Shown: positions 1 through 10,988, counted from the first letter of the stretch. The stretch: DNA of 64,000 bases from Gnetum montanum (GCA_015680685.1 MNCI01027451.1:76923-140922); one strand, 5' to 3'. Numbers and translations are program-made. The notes: generated from the sequence alone by a model not told the origin.

Positions 1-3
1 TTG

Positions 4-560
4 CTACATACAGGGACCTTTGTATTTGAGTTTCCTAGGCACACCAGTTGCATTTAGGAGATGTTGAGCATTCCTGTATGTCATCACCCTATGTATCATT
101 GTATGTGATGCATGGAACTTTCTTCTTCTCGATCTTTCCATAAATGTTTTTTTCTTAGATATCTCCAAGGAAAGATCACGGATTCCTAGGCACATGTTGA
201 TGGTGCAAAGCCATGCCCTCCCCATTATAATTGGGAAGTCCCCTTTATTATTGTTAACTTTTATCACTAGGAAATTAGCTGGGTATGACCAACCACACAC
301 AGTGGTAATAATGTCCTTCACAAGTCCCAAAGGGACAGTGATGGACTGGTCAGCCAGCTCTAATTGAATATTGCTTTTCTTGAGTGGGGGCAGGTTCCAG
401 GCTTTATATATTTCTTGCAATATTTAAGTTGACTTCGGAACTTGAGTCAAGAAGAGCCTTACGTGGTTCATTCCCAATGACTTGGAGGTAGATTAAAGGA
501 CTTCTGGGGTCAGAGAGTTTCCTGGGAAGGTGGCCCATCTTTAAATAGTCAGTAACAGTA
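4..560 (-). pseudogene. Gypsy aspartic protease remnant
   Basis: Two minus-strand reading blocks form a retropepsin. Positions about 420-560 read as a block ending in ALLDSSSEVN, which corresponds to the active-site stretch where LTR proteases normally have D-S/T-G; here Gly is Ser. Positions 4-420 carry the second half, with IQLELADQSI, VPLGLVKDI and the flap-distal PIIMGRAWL block typical of Athila and other plant Gypsy proteases. A stop and frame break near 420 separates the halves. The enzyme would cut Gag-Pol; this copy cannot be functional. Confidence 0.72.
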
Positions 561-774
561 TGTGTTAACATAACCATATGTGTTGAGCTCTATTGTTGGT
601 TTGAAGGGAGATCCGAAGCCTTACTTAATGGAGGAGTGGTCATAGACTCAACCGCTTGTGGTTGTGAGAGCTTGTGTTGGACTGTTGGTTCTAAAGAAGG
701 GTCTCCTCTTTGTACGTTAATGGTTGGTGGAACTTTCTTGGGTTACCTTGGGGATAAGGTAACCTTCGGGGTGC

Positions 775-1125
775 CTACCATTTGTTAAGTCTTGGGTTGA
801 GTGCATACACCCTAGACTCTTGTAGATGTGAGATTATTGGGCAACATCCCTTAGGATGGTCATATTGGCAGATATCACATCCACTGTCATTGTCTGTATC
901 CGAATCCATAACCTCATCGATGATAGTCATTTTTCCCTTACCATTGTTACATGCATGGCCTAAATCTCTTCGCTTTTTCTTATCATGGTCACTACTTTGC
1001 TCCATAGACTCCTCAACGATTTTTAAAATGGTTTTGAATCTACTGTCTAACGAGTCCCACATTTGATCTACCTTAGCTGACACTTCAGTTGTTAACTTTT
1101 GAAGCAGCAAGGTTTTTCTATTCAC
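775..1125 (-). pseudogene. gag C-terminal fragment with zinc-knuckle-like cluster
   Basis: This open block of about 116 codons contains a basic KKKRRDLGH stretch, an acidic DSDTDNDS stretch, then CDICQYDHPKGCCP, which resembles a retroviral-type CCHC knuckle with irregular spacing. It lies between the gag core (higher coordinates) and the protease (lower coordinates), the place where a nucleocapsid domain is expected. It is cut off from both neighbours by stops. Confidence 0.5.
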
Positions 1126-1179
1126 TAACTCCTCGAGTAGTGACTCATCCTCTTCCTCATAGAATCTTACTTCTTTCTT

Positions 1180-1734
1180 TCAAAGGGAAGGATTGCAGTT
1201 ATACTGTTCCGCACTTTCTCTTTTCCGTAGCTTCCCTTCTTCTTTAGCTACTTGCTCTAACAGCCCATGAATTTCATGGGACCTAAGTTCAGATAATCTC
1301 CCTTGGGCATATGTCCCAAGGGTTCTCCTAGTTTCATATCTTAGCCCATCTACGAGATGGCGTAGTTGATCCTGTTGTGCGTAACCATGGCCCGGGCAAC
1401 AATGTAGCAATGCATAGTATTGGCCCATGGCAGCATCCAAGGGTTCATGATTACCCTGCTTCCATCCTTGGATCTACTTACACAAGTTGGACACTCTGGA
1501 GTATGTTTGGTATTTATCATTAAATAATTCTAGCATTGTACTCCATCGTCTAATAGATTCTGGTTCTAAGGACCGGTACCAACTTTTTGCTTTTTTTATG
1601 AGTATCCTAGGAAACAACTTTAACTTTTGCCACTCATTTTCAATATTCTGCAAGGCACAGGCATCATGGAATGCTTGTAAGTGGTTTTGCGGATCTGCAT
1701 TATATCCCCCCTCAAACCATGGGATATTATTCAT
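1180..1734 (-). pseudogene. gag core (retrotransposon gag domain) remnant
   Basis: Two minus-strand blocks, 1474-1734 and 1180-1440, carry the plant retrotransposon gag core: WFEGGYNADPQNHLQAFHDA, then KLKLFPRILIKKAKSWYRSL, then the Gln/Arg-rich block with LRHLVDGLRYETRRTLG. This matches the usual pattern of 'F.G...DP..HL..F', 'LFP..L...A..W' and a following helical segment in Athila-type Gag. A stop splits it near 1440-1474. Confidence 0.7.
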
Positions 1735-1817
1735 GTCTAGTCTCTTAATCTGACTATCTTTCTAGTGCCTTGTAGGTATCCTAACTACCTCTATAATGTC
1801 TAACATACTCCAGGTTG

Positions 1818-2604
1818 CTAGTAGGGGTTCATCATGGTCATCTCTCTCATGACATCTATGATGCCTATGTGGTTCCCTACTTTCCCTTCTATGCCTTGAC
1901 TCTCTCGAATGCCCTTGTTCTCTCTCTCGACTCTCTCATCGAGGGTTCTCATTTTGCTTACCCTTACCCTTATCCTCACATTTGTGCTCTTTGTGACTGT
2001 GTCCTGATGTGGAAGGAGAGGGTGACTGATGTGATGAAGGGGAAGAAGAAGGGGAATCATTGCCATGATGATGTTTCTTACCTTCTCTTCAGTGATCTCG
2101 ACCCCGATCGTGATGACGATTAGACTCCCTATCTTTGTCATGTGTTTGTGTTTCCTCATTGAACACTTGGTGTTCATGGGGATCAGAACCAGGGTTGTGA
2201 ATCGTAGAGTGTAGGTTTTGATACCCCACCTCCTCACCATCGCTAGGAGGGGGAACATCATTTGATGGAGAACCTATTATAATTGGTTCACCATCTCCAA
2301 TTTCTCTTAGGACATGTGGGACCCCTTTTCCCTTCAACAATGTATGGTGGCTCTCCTGCCATGAGTCCCTTTAACATTGCGCTTCTGTGGGATGGTAGTC
2401 CCTTATGTTGTAATCGCACGTAATGTAGTTAGCGTATAGTTGCGTCATTTCTATCTGTGCAAGAGCATGAAGGAGCATGTTGGGGACTGCACAATCTGGG
2501 GGTAACACTATGTTACCTTGCAAATCTCGCAAACGCAGTTGTTCATCTTGATGGAGGATAAAAGTAAAATCGAGTATATATTCATCAGGCTGAGTATATA
2601 TCAC
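1818..2604 (-). pseudogene. gag N-terminal region, decayed
   Basis: Minus-strand blocks at 2371-2604, 2089-2340 and 1818-2261 lie between the primer site and the gag core. They are rich in His, Arg, Asp and Glu, with alternating charge, as in the poorly conserved N-terminal part of Athila-type Gag. Different frames stay open in turn, so at least two frameshifts are needed. Assignment rests mainly on position. Confidence 0.4.
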
Positions 2605-2839
2605 CCAATACTATTGAGGAACTGGCAGTTCGTGGTTATGTGTGTTAGACCGCCAATTGTCTCTTGTGTGATCCCTAGGTGGTGAAGTGCTTTTATGAGA
2701 AGAAGAATACATTGTTATCTTGTCAGTGTGCTATTAACCGTTGTTTAAATTTTCTTCTGATTAACCCTCAGGGTTCGTTTAACCTTCCCAACGATGTGGA
2801 TGGTTTCCTATGTTCTACTTAGTGCACAAACAACTTAGT

Positions 2840-2856
2840 CCCCGGCAACAGCGCCA
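2840..2856 (-). other. primer-binding site (tRNA-Asp type)
   Basis: On the + strand the bases read CCCCGGCAACAGCGCCA, the 3' end of plant tRNA-Asp with its CCA and one mismatch (CAGC for CGGC), so the minus strand carries the complementary primer site. It sits immediately inside the LTR edge at 2858, as required for minus-strand priming. Confidence 0.8.
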
Positions 2857-2857
2857 A

Positions 2858-3694
2858 TGATGAGTGGCAAGGTACCCCTACACTCAACCATACGAATACG
2901 AGCATTACACACGCGATCCGGTCGAACTCTGTAGACTAAGTGCCTACACGCCTTATGGAACACCTAAGGTTAATCAATCATTGTCCTCCCAAGCTTACTT
3001 GTATTTGTCATGGTTGTATGGTTAAGTAGGTTTGAGGCATGTGATTTTTATATCTTTTATGTTTTATCAACTATGCTAAGAGGAAAAAGGGTGAAGAGAC
3101 TAAGTAACTAACCTTAACTAACTAAGCCTTAATTACCCTAGAACCAGTATCCATTCCCACTTTCCGTTTCATACCCTAAACCAATGCAACACTTCTGGGA
3201 TTTCCAAACGCTATTCGTTACTGGGATTACCAAGCGTAACGCATGTGCTCAAAGCGGTCGTACTGAATGCACTTAACTAGGAGTTAAGAGTTGAGAGAGA
3301 TTTAATTAACCAATAAAGCATTTAAACATCAACAATAATTAAAGTCCTATTTAGCTCAGTCCATGCACTGCAAGGTTTATCCAAAATTTCATCTTTATTA
3401 CCGTACACAACTGTGTGCTCAAGTACAGAATTGCTCAAATAAAGATCCGTTCACTTTGGGACTCCTACTACGGGCACATGGAAATTATTCTAACTCTGGA
3501 ATGGAAAAACTGCAAGATTTTGGCTAGGGTCTAGATCCAGATGGAGAAATAAGGGAGAGCCACCTCTTATTTATAGAACTGGTGGCGGACTGCGATATTG
3601 TGTACGCGATATCGTAGGGAAAGATGCGATATCGTGTACATGATATCGCGGCCCATGCAATATCGCGTCCCATCAACTATATAGTGTATCTGCA
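2858..3694 (-). mobile_element. 5' LTR of the Athila-like element
   Basis: The LTR starts next to the primer site with TGATGAGTGG (+ strand reading) and most likely ends at TGCA near 3694, where sequence changes abruptly to Copia pol. Length about 0.84 kb. The right end is inferred from where coding homology to Copia begins, so it is good to roughly 30 bp. Near its end is a cluster of palindromic GCGATATCG motifs, listed separately. Confidence 0.55.
3588..3670. repeat. cluster of GCGATATCG-type palindromes inside the LTR
   Basis: Within about 80 bp there are five variants of the palindrome GCGATATCGC: TGCGATATTG, CGCGATATCG, TGCGATATCG, TGATATCGCG and CAATATCGCG. Three are followed or joined by TGTAC. 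The copies are not in perfect tandem register. Function unknown; they lie in the part of the minus-strand LTR that would be upstream of transcription. Confidence 0.75.
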
Positions 3695-5272
3695 GGAGTC
3701 TAACTATAACATAGAAGTTGAAAATGATCCTGAAACATTTTCACAAGCCATGAGTTGTAAAGAATCTGACTTGTGATATGATGCCATGAAAGATGAGATG
3801 AACTCTATGTCATCTAATGGAGTGTAGGATCTTGTCAAGTTGTCTAATGATGTAAAAAACCATAGGATGCAAATGGATCTTCAAGATAAAGAAAGACTCA
3901 TTAGGCAACATTGAAAGATATAAGACAAGACTTCTTGCTAAAGGGTTCACTCAGGGAGAGGAAATAGATTATACAGAGACCTTTTTTATTCGTGTGATTA
4001 TGACATTGGTTGCTCATTTTGATTTTGAATTACATTAGATGGATGTGAAAACGAAATTCCTCAATGGTGATCTAGAGGAAGAGGTTTATATGAAATAACC
4101 TGAAGGATTTTCCTCTAGTGGTGATGAGTAATTAGTATGTAAGCTCAAGAAATCCATATATCAATTGAAATAGGCCTCGTGTTGGTGGTATTTAAAATTC
4201 CATGATCTCTTCACTTCACTTGGTTTTGAAGAGAACATAATGGATCAATGTATATACCAGAAGGTCAATGGGAGCAAAATTTGTTTCCTTGTCCTATATG
4301 TGAATGATATCCTTCTTACAACCAATGATAATGGATTTCTATATGAGGTGAAGCAATTTCTCTCTAAAAACTTCAACATGAAGGATATGGGTGAGAAATC
4401 TTATGTCATTGGCATTAAGATCTATAGGAATAGATCTACATGTATTATAGGACTATCATAAGAAACCTATATCAATAATGTTTTAGAGAGGTTTCAGATG
4501 AAATATTTTTCACTAAGTATAGCACCCATTGTGGAGGATGACAAGTTCAATTTGAACCAGTGCCCTAGGAATGATTTAGAGAAAAGACGAATGAGCAACA
4601 TTCCATATGCTTTAGCTATTGGAAGCCTAATGTATGCTCAGGTTTGCACAAGACCTAGCATTACATTTGTTGTGGAAATGTTGGGCATATATCAAAGTAA
4701 TCCACGCATTGATCACTAAAGGGCTGAAAAGAAGGTGATGAAGTACCTTCAAGGTACAAAAGATTACATGCTTATGTATAGACAAACTAACAATCTGGAG
4801 GTGATTGGCTACTCTGATTCAAACTTTGCTAGCTATGTTGATTCAAGAAAATCAACATCTAGTTATGTTTTTATGCTCGAGGAGTTGTGTCCTGGAGGAG
4901 TGGAAAGAAAACCTTGGTTGTTATTTCCACAATGGAGGTAGAGTTCATTTCTTGTTTTGAGGCTACTTCACACGGTGTATGGTTGAAGAGTTTCATGTTG
5001 GGCCTTAGAATTATAGATTCTGTATCTAAGTCATTAAAAATGTTTTGTGACAATTCAGCTACTTTATGACTACGAATAATAAGAGTGGTAGTCGAAGTAA
5101 ACACATTGACATAAAGTACTTAGCCATAAGAGAACATGTTAAGGAAAAGAAAGTGATTGTTGAGCATATAAGCACTAAATTGATGATAGTTGATCCTTTG
5201 ACAAAAGGACTGCCACCACCAAAGTTATTTAAGAATCATGTAGTTCAAATGGAACTTGGTTCTATAATGTAA
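3695..5272 (+). pseudogene. Ty1/Copia reverse transcriptase-RNase H remnant
   Basis: Reading on the + strand gives the Copia pol core: an alpha-helical lead (DPETFSQAM), KWIFKIKKDS, RLLAKGFTQ, the MDVKT / FLNGDLEEEVYM block, the catalytic region written YVND where YVDD is expected, the YALAIGSLMYA and TRP blocks, then the RNase H part with SDSNFASYVDSRKSTS. A frame change occurs near 4885, and RNase H continues in 4887-5272 with TMEVEFISCFEA and SGSRSKHIDIKY. In-frame stops are at about 3774, 4036, 4096, 4129, 4168, 4459 and 4717. The first catalytic Asp of YVDD is Asn, so the enzyme is dead apart from the stops. Confidence 0.9.
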
Positions 5273-5573
5273 TTTGTACGTACAATTTTACAGTCTTAAT
5301 TAAACTCTTATTCAGTTGTGATGTTTTCTTATATTTAGTTTGCACATATAGTTATTAAAGAAAATTAACATATGGCAGGACCTAGAATGAACATTGGGTT
5401 TATTCATAAAGTTTAGTTACCATATAAATAATTAAGTTTAAAAGATAATACATTGTAATATATAGAAGATAATACTCACATTCAAAGTAACTATCACCAT
5501 AATTTATGTATTCATCTTTTGAAATAAGAGAAACTATTGCAATGATTCATGTATTCATTTTTTAAAATTTGGG

Positions 5574-5653
5574 TTTGATAGATATTAATTAAAATATGGA
5601 GACCAAGTGAGAGTTTGATGGATATTAATTTAAATATAGAGATCAAGTGGGAA
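5574..5653 (+). repeat. 40-bp tandem duplication ending at the Copia polypurine tract
   Basis: Two diverged 40-bp units begin TTTGATRGATATTAATT at 5574 and 5614. Each ends in a copy of the purine-rich AGAYCAAGTGRGA block that serves as polypurine tract in Copia elements, so this copy has two such tracts, with the second adjoining the LTR. Confidence 0.75.
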
Positions 5654-5655
5654 AA
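5643..5655 (+). other. Copia polypurine tract
   Basis: TCAAGTGGGAAAA directly precedes TGTAACTG, the probable start of the 3' LTR. The AAGTGGGA form before TGT is common at the 3' LTR edge of plant Copia elements. Confidence 0.65.
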
Positions 5656-6480
5656 TGTAACTGTTTACAGAAAAACAAATGGTTTGTAACAATTCTATAA
5701 ATGTGACCATCACGGAAAATCATAATGGTTCCATAAAAATGACTATTACAAAAAATCAATAGTAATAGATACCATAAGAGTGTTCTCATTTTTGTCATTT
5801 AAACCAAAAGTTTTATAACTTGCATTTTTTTGGCTTATAAAATGCTCTTCATGGGAGAACAAAGGTANTTCATTTAAATCAAAAGTTTTATAACTTGCAT
5901 TTTTTTAGCTTATAAAATGTTCTTCATGGGAGAACAAAGGTAGACTTTTTTGGTCCCTATAAAACACTCAAAGTTTGCATACATTATCATTATTAAGCAT
6001 TGGCGTGATAGAAGAATCAAAACACTCCTTAACAAATTCATGTAAAAGCATTAATGGCTAAGGTTAGTTTCGATTTATTTCCACATCTTTGATTCCTTGT
6101 GCAATTAGATTATTGTGTCGTTGGCCAAGCACAATTTTTTTTCTAACAGCATCAAGTCTCACCCTCTGCAAACAGTGTTTCCAATTTTAGCAGCAAGTTC
6201 TGTATTGTATTTATTTACTATGGTTGTGTTTGTTCTAGTCGGTACCAGAGAAATATGTTTTTGTTTATTTCAAATATTAGCAGAGAAAGTTGTAAATCTG
6301 TTTGGTCCAATTCTGTTAAAATTCTTGATGCTTTTTCTTGGTCTCTGGGTTCGTTGTTCTCTAGTTGCTACTTTGTTTTATTAGCTGCTACTGCATCAAG
6401 TTTTTGATTTGACTTTTTAGCTGCTACTGCATCAAGCTTCACAGTAGAGCAACTCTGAATTGTTTCATACCATATATCAA
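5656..6480 (+). mobile_element. Copia 3' LTR (right end uncertain)
   Basis: The left end is fixed by the polypurine tract. It contains a 75-bp tandem duplication and then CTATAAAAC at about 5957, a credible TATA box. A matching terminal GTTACA was not found, so the right end, put here near 6480, is a guess; the LTR may be truncated or extend to about 6800. A short duplicated GCTGCTACTGCATCAAG occurs at about 6386 and 6420. Confidence 0.45.
5796..5943 (+). repeat. 75-bp tandem duplication just upstream of the LTR TATA box
   Basis: Units start at 5796 and 5871 (CATTTAAAYCAAAAGTTTT) and differ at only a few bases; an undetermined base (N) lies at 5868 in the junction. The duplicated block ends about 15 bp before CTATAAAAC, so it doubles the promoter-proximal part of the LTR. 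Confidence 0.9.
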
Positions 6481-7042
6481 TTTAGCTTCATTAGAAGGTT
6501 CAAGAGGTGCATCTTTTATCTGCATTTAATAATGTTAAAAAACGGTTTTCAAACTAACAAGACCATCCAATCACATACCACTTATGGTAGAATTACAATT
6601 ACTCCCATAAGTTCATAAGCTTGATCAAGGTTAGGAAGTATCTCACCCTTACTTTTATTGATCTTATTATTTGATTCATTATTTAATTTAAATTTTAATT
6701 AGATAAGTAACATATCTAAGATAATAAAAATTAGGGATAAAGAATTTTCCTTGCCTTCACTTGGCTAACCAGATCTAAGTTGCACTTTGTGTGACTCTGG
6801 TTAGGATTGGTGATTGGTATTTGATAAATCTTTAATTTTTGTCATTATCTTAGAAAACGAGGTAAGTAAAGTAATATTTAATTTTACATATAGTTTTTCT
6901 CACATATATCTTATTTGTAGAATAAGCAAGAAACAACTTCAAGTTTAAAAGAGAAATCAAATTATTGGAGCATAGGATCATGAAAGAAAGCATTGGAGCT
7001 AGAAAAAGATAGAGAACATGGACTCGTTTGAGAACAAACAAA
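6481..7042. other. unassigned AT-rich stretch
   Basis: No supported gene. The last 150 bases, before the polypurine tract at 7043, are probably the 3' non-coding end of the Gypsy element whose LTR follows. The rest is AT-rich without long frames and may include the missing Copia LTR end. Confidence 0.5.
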
Positions 7043-7059
7043 ACCTAAAGGGGGTAGAT
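7043..7059 (+). other. Gypsy polypurine tract
   Basis: ACCTAAAGGGGGTAGAT lies directly before TGTCACATCC. This purine run followed by TGTCACA is the usual 3' LTR border in several plant Gypsy lineages and fixes the orientation as +. Confidence 0.65.
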
Positions 7060-7633
7060 TGTCACATCCCCATTCCCAAATGATGTTGTTGCCTAATGAA
7101 GATGGTATCTCTTCATAACAAGTGTTATTGTCATCTTAACAAGACTTGAAAGGGTAGTTGTGATTAAGACCTGAATGGGCATGTTGTAATAATGGATGTG
7201 TCTCTCAAGGTAACCTTGGGGGTTTGACCTAAGGCATTTATACCTAGGGTTAGAGGTTGTGTCAGCATGGAGTGGTGAAGCCAGTATAGGAAATTCATGA
7301 GAAGTTGGGTGAAGTGGGATAGGAAGTGGACTAGCCATCCCTTCTGGTCAGGTTATAGGCCTAACCATGGTGGTAGTTCTGGATTGCCTCTAAGGGGTAT
7401 ATATTAAAGGAAGAAAATCCCAAGGAACACCCTTAGAGCATAATTTTGATACACTTTTCCATATCAATAAAGCATCATTTTCTTTCTCTTTCTACATTTT
7501 TCCTATTATTTTCTTTATATATAATGTTAAATATCACATATATTTTGCATTTGGTATATTTTCTTCGTACACATAATGTCTAATATATCTTATATTTGAC
7601 ATTTTCCATGACATCTGGGGATGGGATGTCACA
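7060..7633 (+). mobile_element. Ty3/Gypsy 3' LTR
   Basis: The LTR begins TGTCACATCCCC and ends GGGATGTCACA, near-inverted termini, with length 574 bp. It contains a TATA-like TATATATTAAAGG at about 7400 and AATAAAGCATC at about 7467 as a likely polyadenylation signal, spaced as in a compact LTR. Only this LTR and a short tail of its element are present; the coding part is missing. Confidence 0.7.
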
Positions 7634-7989
7634 CCATGAATCCATCACATACTACCCATAAACTAACATACCAAGTCAAAAAAAGCCATAAACTTAATCA
7701 AGATTACTAACAAGCTACTAATCAAGGTTTCACATACTATGAAAATGTTCCCAGATGCCCACACACTTCCCCATCAGATCTCACACATTATAGATTAGTC
7801 CTAGGATGTCCACAAACTATCAACATAGGTCATACATGCTGCCACCACATCTCATAATGTTCACACAATGTGATATAAGCTACCCCATGCTAGGAATGGA
7901 AATAATTATCTTTTATAGCTTATTTGATACAAAAACATATTATTTTACTCATTTATAGTCTATTTTCATGGAACTTTAGCTTATTTTAA
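7634..7989. other. unassigned stretch
   Basis: AT-rich, no open frame of note. It leads into the CATTTG-rich linker and probably belongs to the same truncated Tat-like element, cut on its left by the Gypsy LTR that ends at 7633. Confidence 0.4.
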
Positions 7990-8420
7990 CAAATAGTAAC
8001 CCAAATAACAAATTATTATTATTTAATATCATTTTTAACTCCATCCAATTTCATTTAACCTAATTTGCATTATTTCACATCATTTGACATCATTTTGCAT
8101 CATTTGAACATCATTTGAGCTTGTTTTGCCTCATTTTACCTCAATTCTACATCATTTGATGTAATTTGATATCATTTAGACCTTCTTTAACCTCATTTTG
8201 TCTTTATTTAACCTTATTCTACATCATGCTAAATCATTTGGCCATCATTCTACCTTGTTTCACCTTAGTCTACCTTCTTTTTCCTAGTTTGACCTTGTTG
8301 TGACATTATGTTGCATTTTTTTAAATTGTTTTGATCCTATTTTACTTTGTTATGCTCTATTATTTTTGTATTTTACATTTTGTTAACATCGTTTAACAAT
8401 TGTATCATGCAGATCCCACT
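7990..8420 (+). repeat. CATTTG-rich linker, copy A
   Basis: A run of loosely repeated CATTTG, ACATCATTT and ACCTCATTTT words at 9-14 bp spacing. The same kind of sequence occurs at 24040-24740, and both are followed by the same short lead (TTGACATGCWGG) and then by Gypsy reverse transcriptase, so this is a component of the element and not chance low complexity. Confidence 0.75.
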
Positions 8421-9480
8421 TGATATCCTTATGTTGACATGCTGGGTTAAGCTAGAAAGATGAGGAAGCAATTCGATTATCCTTTGAGCCTAAGTAGATC
8501 CTTCTAGTGATATTATTTGACCAAGTTGATCTTAAATGCCTAAACCAAGAGCTTGTAAGCCTTTTTTACTTATAGCCTCAATGCCCTAGAATTAATAACT
8601 ACTTTTGACCTTGAGCCCAAAAACACCACAGAGGATTCCTTGGTCGAAATCCCCATTTCAATCCACAATGATAAGGAGAAAACTTTGAAACCAAGTTCCT
8701 CACTAGAACCTTAGCTTGCCCAAGGCAACTCCAAATCCCTACAAGGTAACATTAAAGCCTTCACATGGCCCTTATTGTATCTAACATTTACATGCTTACT
8801 TTTAGTGTTGTTAACATTTTTTTGCAGATTTGAATGAACACTTGGCATTGATGGACCTTGTAGCCTTTAATAAGAAATCTTACATGACCTTCTACCTCTT
8901 TGGCATTTCAAAATACTACAAAATTTACTTAAATCCATAAAACAAAATGCAAAGTTCTTATGTTCTACTAATTGCATCTCATGATGGCCTATGTTTGCTT
9001 GTAACCTCTTTTAATTGCATGTAATATTTAACCTTTTTTCTTGTCCTCTTGGAGTTGTATTTGTAGGATGATCCTAAATTCATCATAGAGGTGTGATTCA
9101 TCACATTGGTGAGTCATCATGTAATCTCAATACATGATATTCGATTAGCTTGTTTGACCTTGCCACTAGTGCTTACCTCATGGCATGTTCATTATCCCTA
9201 CTAAGCCATGACATTGTAACAAAATTTTTGCCCTCCTCACCTTGCTAATGATGAAAATGAATGTTTGACATTCATGTATCATGGTCATGTGACATCCTCA
9301 ACATACTCCATCAATAAGTTTACTGAATCTTCAAACTTTATATTCAGCAAGCAAACTAAACAAAATTTGGCCTTGGCAATGAAACCAAATGAATACTTCA
9401 CTCTAAAAAAAAAGAGAAAGAGAAAATGTAAAGAAATCCAAGAGGTCAATGTAGCTTAAAGTTAAGCAGATTAGAAGCTC
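8421..9480 (+). pseudogene. Tat-like Gypsy reverse transcriptase fragment, internally deleted (copy A)
   Basis: From about 8600 the DNA aligns with the start of the reverse transcriptase at 24990-25200: compare ACAATGATAAGGAGAAAAC (8667) with ACAATGGTGAGGAGAAAAC (25078), followed in both by a GAACCT block and ACATTAARGCCTT. It then jumps to KSYMTFYLFGI at about 8875, equivalent to the YMTFMIPWGIF block near 25545, so the catalytic centre is deleted. The block 9265-9455 stays open with a Lys/Arg-rich end; its place in the pol polyprotein was not identified. Confidence 0.6.
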
Positions 9481-9770
9481 TTGAAAAAAAAGTAAGAAAG
9501 AAAAGAGAGAGAGAGAGCCAAGTAGCCAAAGAAGCCTAAGAATAGAGTGCTACTTCATGCATGAAGACCTCCTCATTCAACAAACATGTAATCACTATGC
9601 CATAACTATGATGTCAACACAGTTGGGATTCTTCATTAGTCAATGTGACCATTCTCTAATAACCAATATAGCCATTATTTGACCCCAAATTCTTAACATC
9701 TTGGTGTGATCTTATTTCACCATTGTGAGTACTCCTTGGCATGATTTGATAGCTACAAAATCAAGTGTGG

Positions 9771-9782
9771 ATGGGGAGCATT
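9771..9782 (+). other. probable polypurine tract of copy A
   Basis: GATGGGGAGCAT precedes TGGTGATGCATT, a plausible polypurine tract and LTR start. Read from sequence pattern and position only. Confidence 0.45.
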
Positions 9783-10964
9783 GGTGATGCATTTATGGTG
9801 GGGAAACACATCTATGAAAATTCATGTTACAACTTATAACCTTCACCATTAAACTTGAGGCTATATTTTATTATAAAATGTGAGGTTTGTAATTCATGAG
9901 TTGTAATCTTACATACTTTAGCTTGTTGAGGCTAAAAATTAGTCATAAGTTATTATTGCCTCACTTCCCAAGTGGAAAAAGTTATGTCATGTATATCTTT
10001 GGGCTTGGGAAGGCTAAAAATGCCTTTGGAATTACTAGATTTGGGTTTTTCATGGGTTATATGTTGGTCAAAACAAAAAAAAAGCACATTAGAACCACCT
10101 ACAACCAATGTAGCAATTATTGGGCTTTGATCTTCATAGCAAGGCCGACATAGTTTTCATGGAAGCCAGTGTATCTTTTCAAGGCCAACATAGTTTTTGT
10201 GAAGGAAACATATTCTTCAAAGACAACATACTTTTTATAGCATCCAACATATTCTTGATTCCCTTCATGCATTAAACATACCATAAATGGAAAATCACAC
10301 TAGAATGGATGGCCTACCACAACTACAAATTACATCAACCTATCAGCAATCATGGTATAAATTTGTAGCTCCAAATCAGGAACCAAATTATTTAAAAATA
10401 TTTTTCAACATATTGAGTGGGCTTTTTGGAAAATTAGCAATTAACTAAGCATTTGCAACTCTCAGAGTGATTTCATAGTAGCAAAAAATCAAGAAACCTT
10501 TATATCATTTGTTCAACCAATGTAATAGATCTAAGCCCAAGAACCAGCAAGGACTTTTTAGAAATTGAAGCTTAGAAGCATCTAGATCCTGCAATCAACT
10601 ACAAAACAAAAATTGCAAGTTTCACCAGACTTCAACCATCATTTTGGTAGCTCCTTGTGCACATAGGCACATACTTGTACTTATTTGAACTTTATTTTAT
10701 CAATAATTTTATTGTTTTAATAAAATTTACAATTCATATGGTTCTATAATTTTATTTCAAATTAATTCTTGTGCTTTTTCTTTGGTTAAATCTACATTTT
10801 TAGTTAAGTTAATTACACCACTTTACACTTTCTAAGTTCCTAGGTGATCAACAAGACCATCCAAGGAATCTTAGATCCTCTTTCTTAGAGGTCCTTGGGA
10901 TTCAAGGTTAAACTATTGACTAGGGACTTTTGGTTTTCCAACACCAAAATTTTCTAGTGCAACA
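9783..10964 (+). mobile_element. LTR shared by two Tat-like internal regions
   Basis: Bounded on the left by a polypurine tract following reverse transcriptase sequence, and on the right by a primer-binding-site-like sequence followed by gag. It is therefore at once the 3' LTR of copy A and the 5' LTR of copy B, an arrangement expected after unequal recombination between elements. It ends AGTGCAACA. It contains six short motifs of the form CCRACATAKTTTT between 10140 and 10256 at about 20-bp spacing, and AT-rich sequence with AATAAA-type signals near 10717. Confidence 0.5.
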
Positions 10965-10969
10965 ATTTT

Positions 10970-10988
10970 TGGCACTAGAAGGAAGGCC
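10970..10988 (+). other. primer-binding-site candidate, copy B
   Basis: TGGCACTAGAAGGAAGGCC begins 5 bases after the LTR end and has the TGG start required to pair with a tRNA CCA tail. Similar TGGC-CTAGAAGGA sequences follow LTRs of many plant Tat-type elements (recollection, unverified). The tRNA is not identified. Confidence 0.5.

Larger units (their letters stand above)
1..3694 (-). mobile_element. Athila-like Ty3/Gypsy LTR retrotransposon, 5' part
   Basis: Read on the minus strand, from high to low coordinate, this has an LTR, a primer-binding site matching a tRNA-Asp 3' end, a long decayed gag region and a retropepsin domain; reverse transcriptase would lie beyond the left window edge. 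The order and the tRNA-Asp primer fit the Athila lineage of plant Ty3/Gypsy elements; that assignment is from family knowledge. The reading frame is broken many times, so the copy is dead. At its right edge it abuts decayed Copia pol of the opposite strand, which suggests it inserted into that Copia element. Confidence 0.75.

Noticed and set aside
2840-2856. A tRNA-Asp gene end.
   Set aside because: It includes CCA, has no cloverleaf upstream, and sits at an LTR edge, so it is a primer-binding site.
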